Shown: positions 41,280 to 55,146 of the stretch, piece after piece
How positions within the stretch are numbered: position 1 is the first letter of the stretch
Layout of the letters: each line of letters starts with the position of its first letter
Assembly: GCF_900184815.1 (NCBI RefSeq)
Contig: NZ_FXXQ01000003.1
Coordinates: 124,001 to 188,000, forward strand
DNA length: 64,000 nucleotides
Direction: 5' to 3'
From: Boseongicola aestuarii
GTDB taxonomy: Bacteria > Pseudomonadota > Alphaproteobacteria > Rhodobacterales > Rhodobacteraceae
Position numbers and translations under genes: made by a program
The notes under the pieces: generated by a model
The model's input: only the letters and a program-made list of their open reading frames with translations
What the model was told of the DNA's origin: nothing
Database searches by the model: none

Positions 41280-42764
41280 ATGCGATATGTAATGGCAATT
41301 GATCAGGGCACGACTTCAAGCCGGGCGATCTTGTTTGATGAAAAGATGACGATCAAGACGATCGCGCAAGAGGAATTCCCGCAGCATTATCCGGCAAGTG
41401 GTTGGGTCGAGCATGACCCGTCGGACCTGTGGTCGACCGTGGCGGCGACCTGTCGTGCAGCGATCGAGAAGGCCGGGATAAACGCGACGGATATTGCGGC
41501 GATTGGTATCACGAATCAGCGTGAGACGACTTTGGTGTGGGACAAAGCGACAGGTGAGCCGTTGCACAATGCGATCGTCTGGCAAGACCGCCGGACGGCT
41601 GACTATTGCGCGGAAATGGTTGCGGCAGGTCATGAAGACACGATCACACGCAAGACGGGACTGCTTTTTGATCCATATTTTTCTTCGACCAAGCTGAAGT
41701 GGATTCTGGACAAGGTACCGGGATCGCGCGAGCGGGCGGCGAAGGGTGAATTGCTGTTTGGGACGGTGGATACCTACATCATCTGGCGTCTGACAGGCGG
41801 TGCCGTTCACGCAACCGATGCGACAAATGCGTGTCGGACGATGCTTTATGATATCGAAAAAGGGACCTGGTCGACGACGATATGTGCGCTGTTCGACATT
41901 CCGATGGAAGTGCTGCCCGAGGTTAAGAACTCGGCGGATGATTTCGGGGTGACGCGGCGTGACTTATTCGGGCGCGAGATCCCCATTCTTGGTGTCGCAG
42001 GTGATCAGCAGGCGGCGACAGTTGGGCAGGCATGTTTCAAGCCTGGCATGATGAAGTCGACTTACGGCACGGGTTGTTTTGCGCTTTTGAACACCGGGGA
42101 CACGCCGATCCGGTCGAACAACCGCCTTTTGACGACGGTAGCTTATCAGTTGGACGGCAAGCGGACCTATGCACTTGAAGGCTCGATCTTTATTGCGGGA
42201 GCGGTGGTGCAGTGGTTGCGCGATTGCTTGAAGATCATTCGCGAGGCACCGGAGACCCAGCCCTTGGCAGAAAAAGCCGACCCGATGCAATCGGTTGTGA
42301 TGGTGCCGGCGTTCACGGGACTGGGCGCGCCTTATTGGAAGCCGGATTGCCGGGGTGCGGTTTTCGGGCTGACGCGAAATTCGGGTCCGGCGGAGTTTGC
42401 GCGGGCGGCTTTGGAGAGTGTCGGGTATCAGACGCGCGATCTGCTGGAGGCTATGCGGGCCGATGCTCCGGGCGAGCTGAAGGGCGTTTTGCGCGTCGAT
42501 GGCGGGATGTCTGCGAGCGATTGGACCATGCAGTTCCTGTCTGACATCATCGGAGCGCCGGTTGACCGTCCCGAGGTGAAGGAAACGACGGCGCTGGGTG
42601 CGGCCTGGCTGGCGGGGATGAAGGCCGGGATTTATCCGGATCAAGACGCATTTGCGAATAACTGGGCTTTGGAGGCGCGGTTTGAGCCTAAAATGGCGAA
42701 AGATGAGCGGGCGCAAAAATATGCGCGCTGGCACAAGGCTGTTCAGGCCACCATGGCGGTTTAG
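41280..42764 (+). CDS. glpK: Glycerol kinase
   Basis: 494 residues. Seen: N-terminal [36 protein letters not shown] and a C-terminal [18 protein letters not shown], all FGGY-family GlpK blocks. Known: phosphorylates glycerol with ATP in the cytoplasm. Typically subject to allosteric control by fructose-1,6-bisphosphate; the regulatory loop cannot be judged by eye. GGAGAGGA precedes the start. About 100 bases separate it from glgP. Confidence 0.97.
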   Translation: MRYVMAIDQGTTSSRAILFDEKMTIKTIAQEEFPQHYPASGWVEHDPSDLWSTVAATCRAAIEKAGINATDIAAIGITNQRETTLVWDKATGEPLHNAIVWQDRRTADYCAEMVAAGHEDTITRKTGLLFDPYFSSTKLKWILDKVPGSRERAAKGELLFGTVDTYIIWRLTGGAVHATDATNACRTMLYDIEKGTWSTTICALFDIPMEVLPEVKNSADDFGVTRRDLFGREIPILGVAGDQQAATVGQACFKPGMMKSTYGTGCFALLNTGDTPIRSNNRLLTTVAYQLDGKRTYALEGSIFIAGAVVQWLRDCLKIIREAPETQPLAEKADPMQSVVMVPAFTGLGAPYWKPDCRGAVFGLTRNSGPAEFARAALESVGYQTRDLLEAMRADAPGELKGVLRVDGGMSASDWTMQFLSDIIGAPVDRPEVKETTALGAAWLAGMKAGIYPDQDAFANNWALEARFEPKMAKDERAQKYARWHKAVQATMAV

Positions 42765-42817
42765 CCAAGATTCGCGAAATGTCGGTTGCATGGTCGATAA
42801 AACATGGGAATAAGCGT

Positions 42818-42837
42818 CTTTGTTAACGCTAACGAAG
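42818..42837. promoter_or_regulatory. LacI-type operator candidate upstream of glgP
   Basis: CTTTGTTAACGCTAACGAAG is a palindrome matching its own complement at 16 of 20 positions and centred on CG, the layout of LacI/GalR-family operators. It lies 30 bases before the glgP ATG, so a bound repressor would block transcription of the glg operon. No regulator gene is in the window. Confidence 0.4.
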
Positions 42838-42867
42838 CACGTGCGTGCTGGGTTTAGGAGCAGTGTT

Positions 42868-45258
42868 ATGGGTGATCAGACTTTGAAGGACGCGATCCTT
42901 TCGCACCTGAAATACAGTCTTGGAAAAGATGCCGACCATGCCACGATTTATGACTGGCGCGTGGCCCTGTCGCTTGCGACGCGGGATCGGATTGTGGACC
43001 CTTGGTTTCAGTCCACGCGTGCAACTTATCGTGCTGGTGCGAAACGGGTTTATTACCTTTCAATGGAGTTTCTGATTGGGCGTCTTCTGGAAGATGCGAT
43101 GGTCAACACCGGTATTCTGGATGAAGCAAAAGCGGCTTTTGACGGCATGGGCTTGCCGTTCGACAAGATCATCCACGACGAACCTGATGCAGCTCTTGGC
43201 AACGGCGGTCTGGGCCGGTTGGCGGCGTGTTTTCTCGAGAGCCTCTCGACGCTTGGAATCCCGGCTTATGGGTATGGGATTCGCTATGAGCATGGGCTTT
43301 TCCGTCAAAGGTTCGATCATGGTCGTCAGGTTGAGGAGCCTGAGGACTGGTTGACGCAGGAGCACGTCTGGGAATTCGAGCGCCCTGAAGCGGCGTTTGA
43401 GATCGGTTTTGCCGGTGAGACGTTTGAAAACGGCGGTCGCACGGTTTGGCGGCCGAATGAGTCCGTGATGGCACAGGCGTTTGATACTCCGGTCATTGGC
43501 TGGAAGGGCGAATGGGCGAACACACTTCGGCTTTGGGGAGCGCTGCCGACGAAGGTTCTGGATCTCGGGCTGTTCAATCGTGGTGATTATGCGGGCGCTG
43601 CCGAGCCGGAGGCTTTGGCGCGGACGATCAGCCGGGTTCTATATCCGGACGACACGACAGATGAGGGTAAGGCTCTGCGCCTGAAGCAGGAGTATTTCTT
43701 CACAGCAGCGTCTCTGCGCGACATCCTGCGGCGGTTTGAAAGCGAGCATTCGGATCTGCGCGACTTGCCGAAGAAGGTCGCAATCCAGATGAATGACACG
43801 CACCCGGCGATTGCGGGGCCTGAGCTGGTGCGCCTGTTGCACGACGAGCGAGGACTGCCATTTGCAGATGCGATGATGGTGGCGCGCGGCTGTCTGAATT
43901 ACACAAACCACACGCTGTTGCCGGAAGCGCTTGAGCGGTGGTCGGAAGGTCTGATGGGGCATTTGTTGCCGCGTCACATGCGTCTGATCGAAATGATAAA
44001 CGAAAGCCATTCGCAGCAGTATCCCGGCGTGACCATTATCGAACACGATCAGGTCAAGATGGGCGAGTTGAGCTTTGTCATGGCGTCCAAGGTGAATGGC
44101 GTTTCGGCGCTTCACACGGAGCTAATGAAAGAGACTGTTTTCAAGGACTTGAACGGTTTGCATCCTGAGCGGATCGTCAACCAGACCAATGGTGTGACGC
44201 CGCGCCGGTGGTTGAAGACGTGTAATCCGGGTCTTGCAGGTGTAGTTACGCAGGCGATTGGTGATGGTTGGGTTGGCGATGCCGAAAAGCTCGTCGAGTT
44301 AGAGCCGCATATCGCAGATAGCGGGTTTCTGGAGCGGTTCACGGCGGCGAAGCGGGCCAACAAGGAAACGCTGTCGAACTGGTTCGGCACTGAACTTGGC
44401 GTCAAGGTTGATCCCAGCGCGATGTTTGACGTGCAGATAAAGCGTATCCATGAATACAAACGCCAACATCTGAACATTCTGGAGACGATCGCGCTCTGGC
44501 AGGAGATGCGGGACAATCCGAATGGCGACTGGACGCCGCGGGTGGTTGTCTTTGGTGGCAAGGCGGCGCCGGGCTATCACTTTGCCAAGGATATTATCTA
44601 TCTGATCAACTCGGTGGCGCGGGTCGTAAATGCTGATCCGATTACGTCGAAATTGCTGAAGATCGTCTATCCTCCGAATTATAACGTTACTTTGGCCGAG
44701 CGATTGATCCCGGCGACGGATTTGTCCGAGCAGATCTCGACGGCTGGAAAAGAGGCGTCCGGCACTGGCAACATGAAATTCGCTCTGAACGGAGCGATGA
44801 CGGTTGGCACCTTGGATGGTGCGAACGTTGAAATTCGCGAGCATGTCGGGGCCGAGAATTTCTTCCTGTTTGGGATGACGGCTCAGGAGGTTTGGGCGCG
44901 CCGCGAGGTCGAGGACCACGCAGGACAGGCGATTGCCGCCGATCCGAAGCTGGCGCGCGCGTTGGACAGCTTGCGCAACGGTACGTTCGCGGACGGCGAT
45001 CATGACCGGTTCCGTGGCATTGCCGACAACGTGTCGGGGCCCGACTACTTCCTTGTCGCGTCGGATTTCAGCGACTACTGGCGCGCGTCGCGCGAGGCCG
45101 ATGCGGCGTTCCGTGACCCGGCCCGCTGGGCGCGGATGACGGCACTGAATACGGCGCGTTCGGGATGGTTCTCGTCAGACCGGACGATTCGTGGTTATGC
45201 TTCTGAAATATGGGACGCTTTGCCGCCCAAGCCGCTGAGGAGCATTGCGGCGGCCTAA
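42868..45258 (+). CDS. glgP: Glycogen/starch/alpha-glucan phosphorylase
   Basis: 796 residues from the ATG at 42868, with AGGAG nine bases upstream. Seen: YYLSMEFLIGRLL, GNGGLGRLAACFLES, NQTNGVTPRRW and PLP-Lys ~637 in ASGTGNMKFALNG. Known: releases glucose-1-phosphate from glycogen chain ends with phosphate. A frame 16 codons longer would overlap the operator and is unlikely. First gene of a six-gene glycogen operon. Confidence 0.97.
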   Translation: MGDQTLKDAILSHLKYSLGKDADHATIYDWRVALSLATRDRIVDPWFQSTRATYRAGAKRVYYLSMEFLIGRLLEDAMVNTGILDEAKAAFDGMGLPFDKIIHDEPDAALGNGGLGRLAACFLESLSTLGIPAYGYGIRYEHGLFRQRFDHGRQVEEPEDWLTQEHVWEFERPEAAFEIGFAGETFENGGRTVWRPNESVMAQAFDTPVIGWKGEWANTLRLWGALPTKVLDLGLFNRGDYAGAAEPEALARTISRVLYPDDTTDEGKALRLKQEYFFTAASLRDILRRFESEHSDLRDLPKKVAIQMNDTHPAIAGPELVRLLHDERGLPFADAMMVARGCLNYTNHTLLPEALERWSEGLMGHLLPRHMRLIEMINESHSQQYPGVTIIEHDQVKMGELSFVMASKVNGVSALHTELMKETVFKDLNGLHPERIVNQTNGVTPRRWLKTCNPGLAGVVTQAIGDGWVGDAEKLVELEPHIADSGFLERFTAAKRANKETLSNWFGTELGVKVDPSAMFDVQIKRIHEYKRQHLNILETIALWQEMRDNPNGDWTPRVVVFGGKAAPGYHFAKDIIYLINSVARVVNADPITSKLLKIVYPPNYNVTLAERLIPATDLSEQISTAGKEASGTGNMKFALNGAMTVGTLDGANVEIREHVGAENFFLFGMTAQEVWARREVEDHAGQAIAADPKLARALDSLRNGTFADGDHDRFRGIADNVSGPDYFLVASDFSDYWRASREADAAFRDPARWARMTALNTARSGWFSSDRTIRGYASEIWDALPPKPLRSIAAA

Positions 45259-45295
45259 GGGCCGGACAGAGCGAAAAAAGGAACGGGGGGACGTT

Positions 45296-47506
45296 ATGCC
45301 GTCGAAAGCGACTGATGCCTATACCGCGATTTCGCTTGAGGATGCGCGACGCATTGTCGTCGGGCAACACAATGATCCCTTCGCCGTTCTGGGACCTCAC
45401 AAGGTAGGACGTGCGCGTTTCGTGAATGCTTTTGATCCGGGTGCGGATCGGATGTTCGCGATTGTCGGCAAGAAAAAGTATGAGCTTTCTGCGGTGCCGG
45501 ATGCGCCTGGTGTGTTTACCGGCAAGGTACCCGGAAAGACGGCTTATCGTCTTTACGGCGAGGATGATGCTGGCGGGTTCTGGGAAATGGACGACGCTTT
45601 CCGCTTTGGCCCGGTTATGGGCGAGATGGACGAGTATCTTCTGGCCGAAGGCACGCACGAGCGCATCTGGCAGGTTCTCGGCGCGCATGTGATCCAGCAT
45701 GAGGGTGCGCAGGGTACGCATTTCGCGGTTTGGGCACCGAACGCGCGGCGCGTTTCGGTTGTAGGTGACTTCAATGCCTGGGATGGGCGGCGGCATCCGA
45801 TGCGGCGACGCGGGGCGACCGGCGTTTGGGAGACCTTCGTTCCGGGTGTCGGTGACGGGACGGTTTATAAATACGAAATTCTAGGGATTGATGGCACGAC
45901 AATGCCTTTGAAAGCGGACCCGGTTGGCTTTGGCAGCCAGCATCCGCCCGAGAATGCCAGTGTCGTGCGCGATATAACGGGATACGGCTGGGACGACGAC
46001 CAGTGGATGGCCGAGCGCGGTGACCGCAATGCGCGGACCGCTCCAATCAGTGTCTATGAGGTACATCTGGGGTCGTGGCGGCGGAAAGTCGAGGAAGACC
46101 ATCGAATGCTCAGCTACAAGGAAATGGTGACCGAACTGGTCGACTACGTGGCGGATATGGGTTTCACCCATATCGAGCTCTTGCCGATCAGTGAGTTTCC
46201 TTTTGATGGTTCGTGGGGGTATCAGCCCGTTGGGATGTTTGCGCCGACCATTCGGTTCGGACCGCCGCATGAGTTCCGCGATTTCGTTGAGGCCGCGCAC
46301 CTGAAGGGCTTGGGTATCCTACTCGACTGGGTGCCGGGGCATTTCCCGACGGATGCGCATGGACTTGGGCGGTTTGACGGCACGGCCCTGTATGAGCACG
46401 CCGATCCGCGCGAAGGGTTCCATCAGGATTGGAACACCTACATATATAACTACGGACGGCGCGAGGTTGCGAATTACCTGATCTCTAACGCCCTGTATTG
46501 GTTGGAAGAATACCACATTGATGGCTTGCGCGTGGATGCTGTAGCCTCGATGCTTTACCGCGATTATTCGCGCAAGGATGGCGAGTGGGTGCCGAACAAG
46601 GACGGTGGTCGGGAGAATTACGAGACCATCGAGATGTTGCAGCGGATGAACGTCACTACCTACGGCAAGGTCGATGGGATTATGACCGTCGCGGAAGAAT
46701 CGACCAGTTTTCCGGGGGTTTCGCGCCCTGTGGACGCGGGTGGCCTTGGGTTTGGCTACAAGTGGAACATGGGTTGGATGAACGACACGTTGGAATACGT
46801 GAAGAAAGACCCGATCTATCGCAAACATCATCACCACCAAATGACGTTCGGGTTGCATTACGCGTTTTCCGAGAATTTCATTCTGCCGATCAGTCATGAC
46901 GAGGTAGTGCACGGCAAAGGGTCGATGCTGACGAAGATGCCGGGTGACGACTGGGAGAAGTTCGCAAACCTGCGGGCCTATTACGGGTTCATGTGGGGGC
47001 ATCCCGGCAAGAAACTTTTGTTCATGGGGCAGGAATTTGCGCAGCGAGCCGAGTGGAACCACAACCAGTCGCTGGACTGGGCCTGTCTGGCGGACGGGAT
47101 GCACGCAGGTATGCAGCGGTTGGTGCGGGATCTGAACGCGCTTTATCGGGCCGAGCCTGCGCTGCACGTAAAGGATTGTGAACCCGACGGGTTCCAATGG
47201 ATCGAATCCAATGATGCGGATGCGAGCACTTACGCCTGGCTCCGGCGGGGCGGCGAAGGGGATCGTCCCGTCGCGATCATCTCGAATTTTACGCCGGTTG
47301 AGCGCAGCGCATGGCAGTGCGGCCTGCCGCACGAAGGCCGTTGGCGCGAGGCTTTGAACACAGACGCCAGCGTCTATGGCGGCGGAGACCGCGGGAACAT
47401 GGGAGAGGTCATCGCGAGCGGTGAGGGATGGCATGGCCAGCCTGCATCGGCGCGCGTGACGGTGCCACCACTGAGCACCATCATTTTGACCTTTGAGGGA
47501 AGCTAA
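45296..47506 (+). CDS. glgB: 1,4-alpha-glucan branching enzyme
   Basis: 736 residues. Seen: CBM48 N-terminal domains ([22 protein letters not shown]), GH13 catalytic motifs [23 protein letters not shown] with the nucleophile Asp, VAEEST acid/base Glu and [14 protein letters not shown]. Length includes the extra N-terminal N1 domain typical of group 1 GlgB. Known: transfers alpha-1,4 segments to alpha-1,6 positions. GGGGGAC precedes the ATG at 45296; a longer frame overlaps glgP. It begins 37 bases after glgP. Confidence 0.97.
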   Translation: MPSKATDAYTAISLEDARRIVVGQHNDPFAVLGPHKVGRARFVNAFDPGADRMFAIVGKKKYELSAVPDAPGVFTGKVPGKTAYRLYGEDDAGGFWEMDDAFRFGPVMGEMDEYLLAEGTHERIWQVLGAHVIQHEGAQGTHFAVWAPNARRVSVVGDFNAWDGRRHPMRRRGATGVWETFVPGVGDGTVYKYEILGIDGTTMPLKADPVGFGSQHPPENASVVRDITGYGWDDDQWMAERGDRNARTAPISVYEVHLGSWRRKVEEDHRMLSYKEMVTELVDYVADMGFTHIELLPISEFPFDGSWGYQPVGMFAPTIRFGPPHEFRDFVEAAHLKGLGILLDWVPGHFPTDAHGLGRFDGTALYEHADPREGFHQDWNTYIYNYGRREVANYLISNALYWLEEYHIDGLRVDAVASMLYRDYSRKDGEWVPNKDGGRENYETIEMLQRMNVTTYGKVDGIMTVAEESTSFPGVSRPVDAGGLGFGYKWNMGWMNDTLEYVKKDPIYRKHHHHQMTFGLHYAFSENFILPISHDEVVHGKGSMLTKMPGDDWEKFANLRAYYGFMWGHPGKKLLFMGQEFAQRAEWNHNQSLDWACLADGMHAGMQRLVRDLNALYRAEPALHVKDCEPDGFQWIESNDADASTYAWLRRGGEGDRPVAIISNFTPVERSAWQCGLPHEGRWREALNTDASVYGGGDRGNMGEVIASGEGWHGQPASARVTVPPLSTIILTFEGS

Positions 47507-47544
47507 ATAAGACTAAGACTAAGAAAAAGAATGGGGAGGACCAC

Positions 47545-48813
47545 ATGACACCGAAAATAAATGGACGCCTGTCGGCGCGTTCGATGGCCTTTGTATTGGC
47601 CGGGGGGCGTGGATCGCGGCTTAAGGAGTTGACCGACAACCGCGTGAAGCCGGCGGTCTTTTTCGGGGGCAAGGCACGGATTATCGACTTTGCGCTGTCC
47701 AACGCGTTGAACTCGGGTATCCGAAAGATGTCGGTGGCCACTCAGTACAAGGCGCACAGTCTGATCCGGCATTGCCAGCGCGGCTGGAACTTCTTTCGCG
47801 CCGAGCGGAACGAATACCTGGATATCCTGCCGGCTTCACAGCGTGTTGAAGAAAACAAATGGTATGTCGGCACGGCCGACGCCGTGACGCAAAACATTGA
47901 TATCGTTGATAGCTATGGCATTGAATACATTCTGATTTTGGCTGGAGATCACATCTATAAGATGGATTACGAGATCATGCTGCGCCAGCATGTCGATACC
48001 AATGCAGATGTGACCGTCGGCTGTCTGACGGTCCCGCGCGAAGAGGCGACGGCTTTTGGTGTGATGCACGTGGACGAGAACTACAGGATCACACAGTTCC
48101 TTGAGAAACCTGCCGATCCCCCTTCCATTCCGGGCGATCCGAAGCACGCCTTGGCGTCGATGGGCATCTATGTTTTCAAGTGGTCCTTTCTGCGCGAGTT
48201 GTTGTTGGTAGATGCTGCAAACCCAGATTCAACCCATGATTTCGGCGGCGACCTGATCCCCGAGATCGTAAAGAACGGAAAAGCTCAGGCGCATCGCTTC
48301 AACGATTCCTGTGTGCGCCACGACCCGAAAGCTCCAGCCTATTGGCGCGATGTGGGGACTGTGGATGCGTTTTGGCGCGCGAATATCGACCTGACGGACT
48401 TCACCCCGGATCTTGATCTTTGGGACACCAACTGGCCGATCTGGACCTATTCGGAAAGCGTGCCGCCAGCGAAGTTCATTCACGACCAAGAGGATCGACG
48501 CGGCTCGGCTGTGTCGTCGCTGGTGTCAGGCGGTTGCATTGTTTCGGGCACCGAGATCAAGAAATCGCTGCTGTTCACGCAGGTGCATACCAACAGTTAT
48601 GCCTCGCTCGATCAAGTTGTGGCGCTGCCTTACGTGAATGTTGCGCGCTCAGCGCGACTTAGGAATTGCGTCATCGACCGTGGGGTTCATATCCCGCAAG
48701 GATTGGTCGTGGGCGAGGACCCGGTCGAGGACGCCAAGTGGTTTCGTGTCACCGAAGGCGGTGTCACATTGATCACCCAGTCGATGATTGACGCGAGGGC
48801 CGCCAAACTATGA
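47545..48813 (+). CDS. glgC: Glucose-1-phosphate adenylyltransferase
   Basis: 422 residues. Seen: [19 protein letters not shown] at residues ~16-34 with the GGRG nucleotide loop, [23 protein letters not shown] and a C-terminal left-handed beta-helix region. Known: makes ADP-glucose, the committed and usually allosteric step of glycogen synthesis. GGGGAGGA precedes the ATG. The short gap after glgB has a triplicated AAGACTAAG-like run. Stop overlaps glgA start by four bases. Confidence 0.97.
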   Translation: MTPKINGRLSARSMAFVLAGGRGSRLKELTDNRVKPAVFFGGKARIIDFALSNALNSGIRKMSVATQYKAHSLIRHCQRGWNFFRAERNEYLDILPASQRVEENKWYVGTADAVTQNIDIVDSYGIEYILILAGDHIYKMDYEIMLRQHVDTNADVTVGCLTVPREEATAFGVMHVDENYRITQFLEKPADPPSIPGDPKHALASMGIYVFKWSFLRELLLVDAANPDSTHDFGGDLIPEIVKNGKAQAHRFNDSCVRHDPKAPAYWRDVGTVDAFWRANIDLTDFTPDLDLWDTNWPIWTYSESVPPAKFIHDQEDRRGSAVSSLVSGGCIVSGTEIKKSLLFTQVHTNSYASLDQVVALPYVNVARSARLRNCVIDRGVHIPQGLVVGEDPVEDAKWFRVTEGGVTLITQSMIDARAAKL

Positions 48814-50233
48814 CGCGCATCCTGTCCGTCACGTCGGAATGTGTTCCGCTGGTGAAAACCGGTGGGCTTGCTGATGTGGCGGGCGCGTTACCGGGGGCCT
48901 TGAAACCCCTGGGCTATGACATGCGAACGCTTCTGCCGGGATACCGTTCGGTTATGAAAGCGTTGAAAAAGACGCGGACGGTTCTGGATGAAGACGACCT
49001 TTTCGGAGGTCCGGTTCGGGTTCTGGAGGCGAAGGTTGCGGGCTTGTCACTCTATGTCTTGGAGGCGGCGCATCTTTTTGACCGTGACGGTTCGCCCTAT
49101 CTGGACGCGCAGGGCAGTGATTTTCCCGACAACCCGGAACGGTTCGCAGCCTTGTCCTGGATCGCGATGCGGATCGCTCGCGACGGGGCGAAAGGCTGGG
49201 CGCCGGATGTGGTCCATGCGCACGATTGGCAGGGCGGGTTCGCGCCCTATTACATGAAGAAGAACGGCGTGGATGTGCCGTCTGTTCTGACAATCCACAA
49301 CATTGCGTTTCACGGGCTGGCGCCGGCGGACCGACTGGCGGGACTACGACTTGATCCGGCGGATTTCGTGGCTGAGGGCTTTGAGTACTGGGGGCAGATC
49401 GGTGCGTTGAAGGCGGGGCTGCAATTTGCCACGGCGTTGACGACGGTCAGTCCGACATATGCGCGCGAGTTGACCACACCCGAGTTCGGCATGGGGTTGG
49501 ACGGTGTTCTGCGAGCGCGGTCCGGGGACCTGACCGGTATTCTGAACGGGATCGATCTGGAGATCTGGGATCCGAGAACCGACCCCGAGATCGTGAATTA
49601 CAAGACGCCACGCGGCAAGGGGCGCGCCAAGGCGCGGCTGCGCAAGGAATTCGGGTTGCCGGATTCTGACGGGCCCTTGGTGATCGTGGTGTCGCGGCTC
49701 AGTCATCAGAAGGGTCTGGATCTGTTGCTTGAGGCCTTGCCTGCGTTCATCGACCGTGGCGGACAATTGGCTTTGCTGGGGTCGGGTGACAAGGCGCTTG
49801 AAGGCGCGTTCGTGAAGGCGGCTGAACAGGCAAACGTGGCCGTTCGGATTGGCTATGACGAGGCATTGAGCCATCGCATGATGGCGGGCGCAGACGCGAT
49901 TCTGGTGCCGTCGCGGTTTGAACCTTGCGGTCTGACGCAGCTTTATGGGCTTCGCTATGGCACTGTGCCTGTGGTGGCGGCGACCGGGGGGCTGGTTGAT
50001 ACGGTAATCCCAGCAAGTCCAATGGCGATGCGGTCGGGTGTGGCAACGGGTTTGCAGGTGTCTCCTTTGACATCGCATGCGCTGGCGACGACGCTGGGGC
50101 ATCTGGTTGACCTCTATCACGACGTGGATGCCTGGGCGATGTTGCAGTCCAATGCGATGCGCCAAAGTGTCGGTTGGGAAGCTTCGGCTGCGGAGTACGC
50201 AAGCCTCTATGATCGATTGACGGCTGCCAATAA

Positions 50234-50237
<4 letters not shown>
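48810..50237 (+). CDS. glgA: Glycogen synthase (ADP-glucose)
   Basis: 475 residues. Seen: KTGGLADV at 16-23 (ADP-glucose binding), [23 protein letters not shown] and the C-terminal [23 protein letters not shown], typical of GT5 synthases. Known: adds glucose from ADP-glucose to alpha-1,4 chains. ATGA overlaps on both sides couple it to glgC and glgX. Confidence 0.98.
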
Positions 50238-53960
<3,723 letters not shown>

Positions 53961-53978
53961 TATGCGGTGTTGCAGAAT

Positions 53979-54106
53979 AGGGGGCCAGCCCCCTCGCTTC
54001 GCTCACCCCCGGGATACTTTCCCCAAAAAGAAAGGAAAGTTTGAATCAAATTTTTCCTTCTTTTTGGCAGCAGTATCCCGGGGAGCTCGAGGGGCGGAGC
54101 CCCTCG
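53979..54106. repeat. Two type A dispersed elements in head-to-head inverted orientation
   Basis: Left copy: hairpin AGGGGGC-ca-GCCCCCT (53979-53994), CCCCCGGGATAC, CCAAAAAGAAAGG. Right copy is its inverse: CCTTCTTTTTGG, GTATCCCGGGG and hairpin CGAGGGGC-gga-GCCCCTCG (54088-54106). The centre is TTTGAATCAAA, itself palindromic and also found in the dnaE2 copy. The whole forms a long imperfect hairpin between convergent pgm and rlmH, a likely two-way terminator. Confidence 0.85.
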
Positions 54107-54137
54107 TCAGTGGGAGGATTTCAATCGGTTTTCGTTT

Positions 54138-54605
54138 TCAAGAGCGGTGGTAGGGGTTGCCGGCGAGAATAGACGAAGCGCGGTAAAGTTGTTCGGCCAG
54201 CATGACGCGCACTAGCATATGCGGCCAGACCATTTTGCCAAAGCTGAGGCTTGTGTCCGCCCGTCTACGAAGACCGGGGTCAATTCCATCTGCGCCGCCA
54301 ATGACAAATACCGGTTCGCTCTCGCCCTCATCCCGCCATTGGGCGATTATCTGTGCGAGATCCGGGGAGGAGATCACTTTTCCGCGTTCGTCGAGCGTGC
54401 AGATTGGAGAACAGGGTCCGATTGCTTTTTCAAGCTGCTTGGCCTCGGCCGACATTCCGCTTTTTTTAGCCTCTACTTCGTGAATCGAAATCGGACCCAG
54501 GCCCAGATTCCGGCCGGTTTTGTCAAATCGATCCAGATAATCCTGAATGAGCAGTTGCTCGGGGCCGGGCCGCAGCCGCCCGACTGCTGCGATGCGCAGT
54601 TTCAT
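54138..54605 (-). CDS. rlmH: 23S rRNA (pseudouridine1915-N3) methyltransferase
   Basis: 155 residues, normal size. Seen: KLRIAAVGRLRPGPEQ at the N-terminus, trefoil-knot SAM site FVIGGADGI, and the C-terminal LVRVMLAEQLYRASSILAGNPYH. Known: methylates m3-psi1915 in helix 69 of 23S rRNA on 70S ribosomes. It follows rsfS by 11 bases, the common rsfS-rlmH pairing. Confidence 0.97.
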   Translation of the reverse strand: MKLRIAAVGRLRPGPEQLLIQDYLDRFDKTGRNLGLGPISIHEVEAKKSGMSAEAKQLEKAIGPCSPICTLDERGKVISSPDLAQIIAQWRDEGESEPVFVIGGADGIDPGLRRRADTSLSFGKMVWPHMLVRVMLAEQLYRASSILAGNPYHRS

Positions 54606-54616
54606 TGCCCGCTAGG

Positions 54617-54988
54617 TCATGCCGGTGATGACGACGGGCCACCGGGTGTCAGCCACATTTTTTCCAGTTGATAGAACTCGCGCACTTCCGGTCGAAAGAC
54701 GTGGACAATGATATCCCCGGTATCGATCAAGACCCAATCGCCAGTGTCCTTGCCCTCGATCTTTGAGAGGCGACCGTGATCTTGCTTCAGGGTATCAACC
54801 AGATGATCTGCGATAGCGGCAACTTGGCGGGTGGATCGCCCCGAAGCAACGACCATATAGTCCGCAATAGCGGATTTTCCGCGAAGGTCGATCGTGACGA
54901 TTTCCTCCGCCTTGTCGTCTTCCAGCGATATGAGAATTTCGGCGAGCAAAGCTTCGCTCGACAGTGAAGCGGATTTGGCGGCTTTCAT
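54617..54988 (-). CDS. rsfS: Ribosomal silencing factor RsfS
   Basis: 123 residues. Seen: DDKAEEIVTIDLRGKSAIADYMVVASGRSTRQV and GDWVLIDTGDIIVHVFRPEVREFYQLEKMW (shown in part), the RsfS/Iojap core. Known: binds uL14 and blocks subunit joining in starvation. No strong ribosome site precedes this ATG; a 20-codon frame with GGAGG ends in an ATGA overlap with it. nadD, a frequent neighbour, is absent. Confidence 0.95.
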   Translation of the reverse strand: MKAAKSASLSSEALLAEILISLEDDKAEEIVTIDLRGKSAIADYMVVASGRSTRQVAAIADHLVDTLKQDHGRLSKIEGKDTGDWVLIDTGDIIVHVFRPEVREFYQLEKMWLTPGGPSSSPA

Positions 54989-55047
54989 GCGGCCGGTTCC
55001 GCTTGCGGTCGGTTCACGGACCGCGTCGTGGACGTTTGACAGGACAT
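54985..55047 (-). CDS. Possible 20-residue leader peptide coupled to rsfS
   Basis: ATG at 55047 has GGAGG spaced three bases away, encodes MSCQTSTTRSVNRPQAEPAA, and stops at a TGA that overlaps the rsfS ATG. Either a coupling leader or a chance frame; the alternative is an rsfS start elsewhere in frame. Confidence 0.3.
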   Translation of the reverse strand: MSCQTSTTRSVNRPQAEPAA

Positions 55048-55146
55048 TGTCCTCCTTGAATGACGCCAGAACATGGGCGCAAGCTGTGCCCGTATAGCAA
55101 ACATAACACCACGGAAAGCCATTTCCAAGATTGGCGTGGCAAAGGC

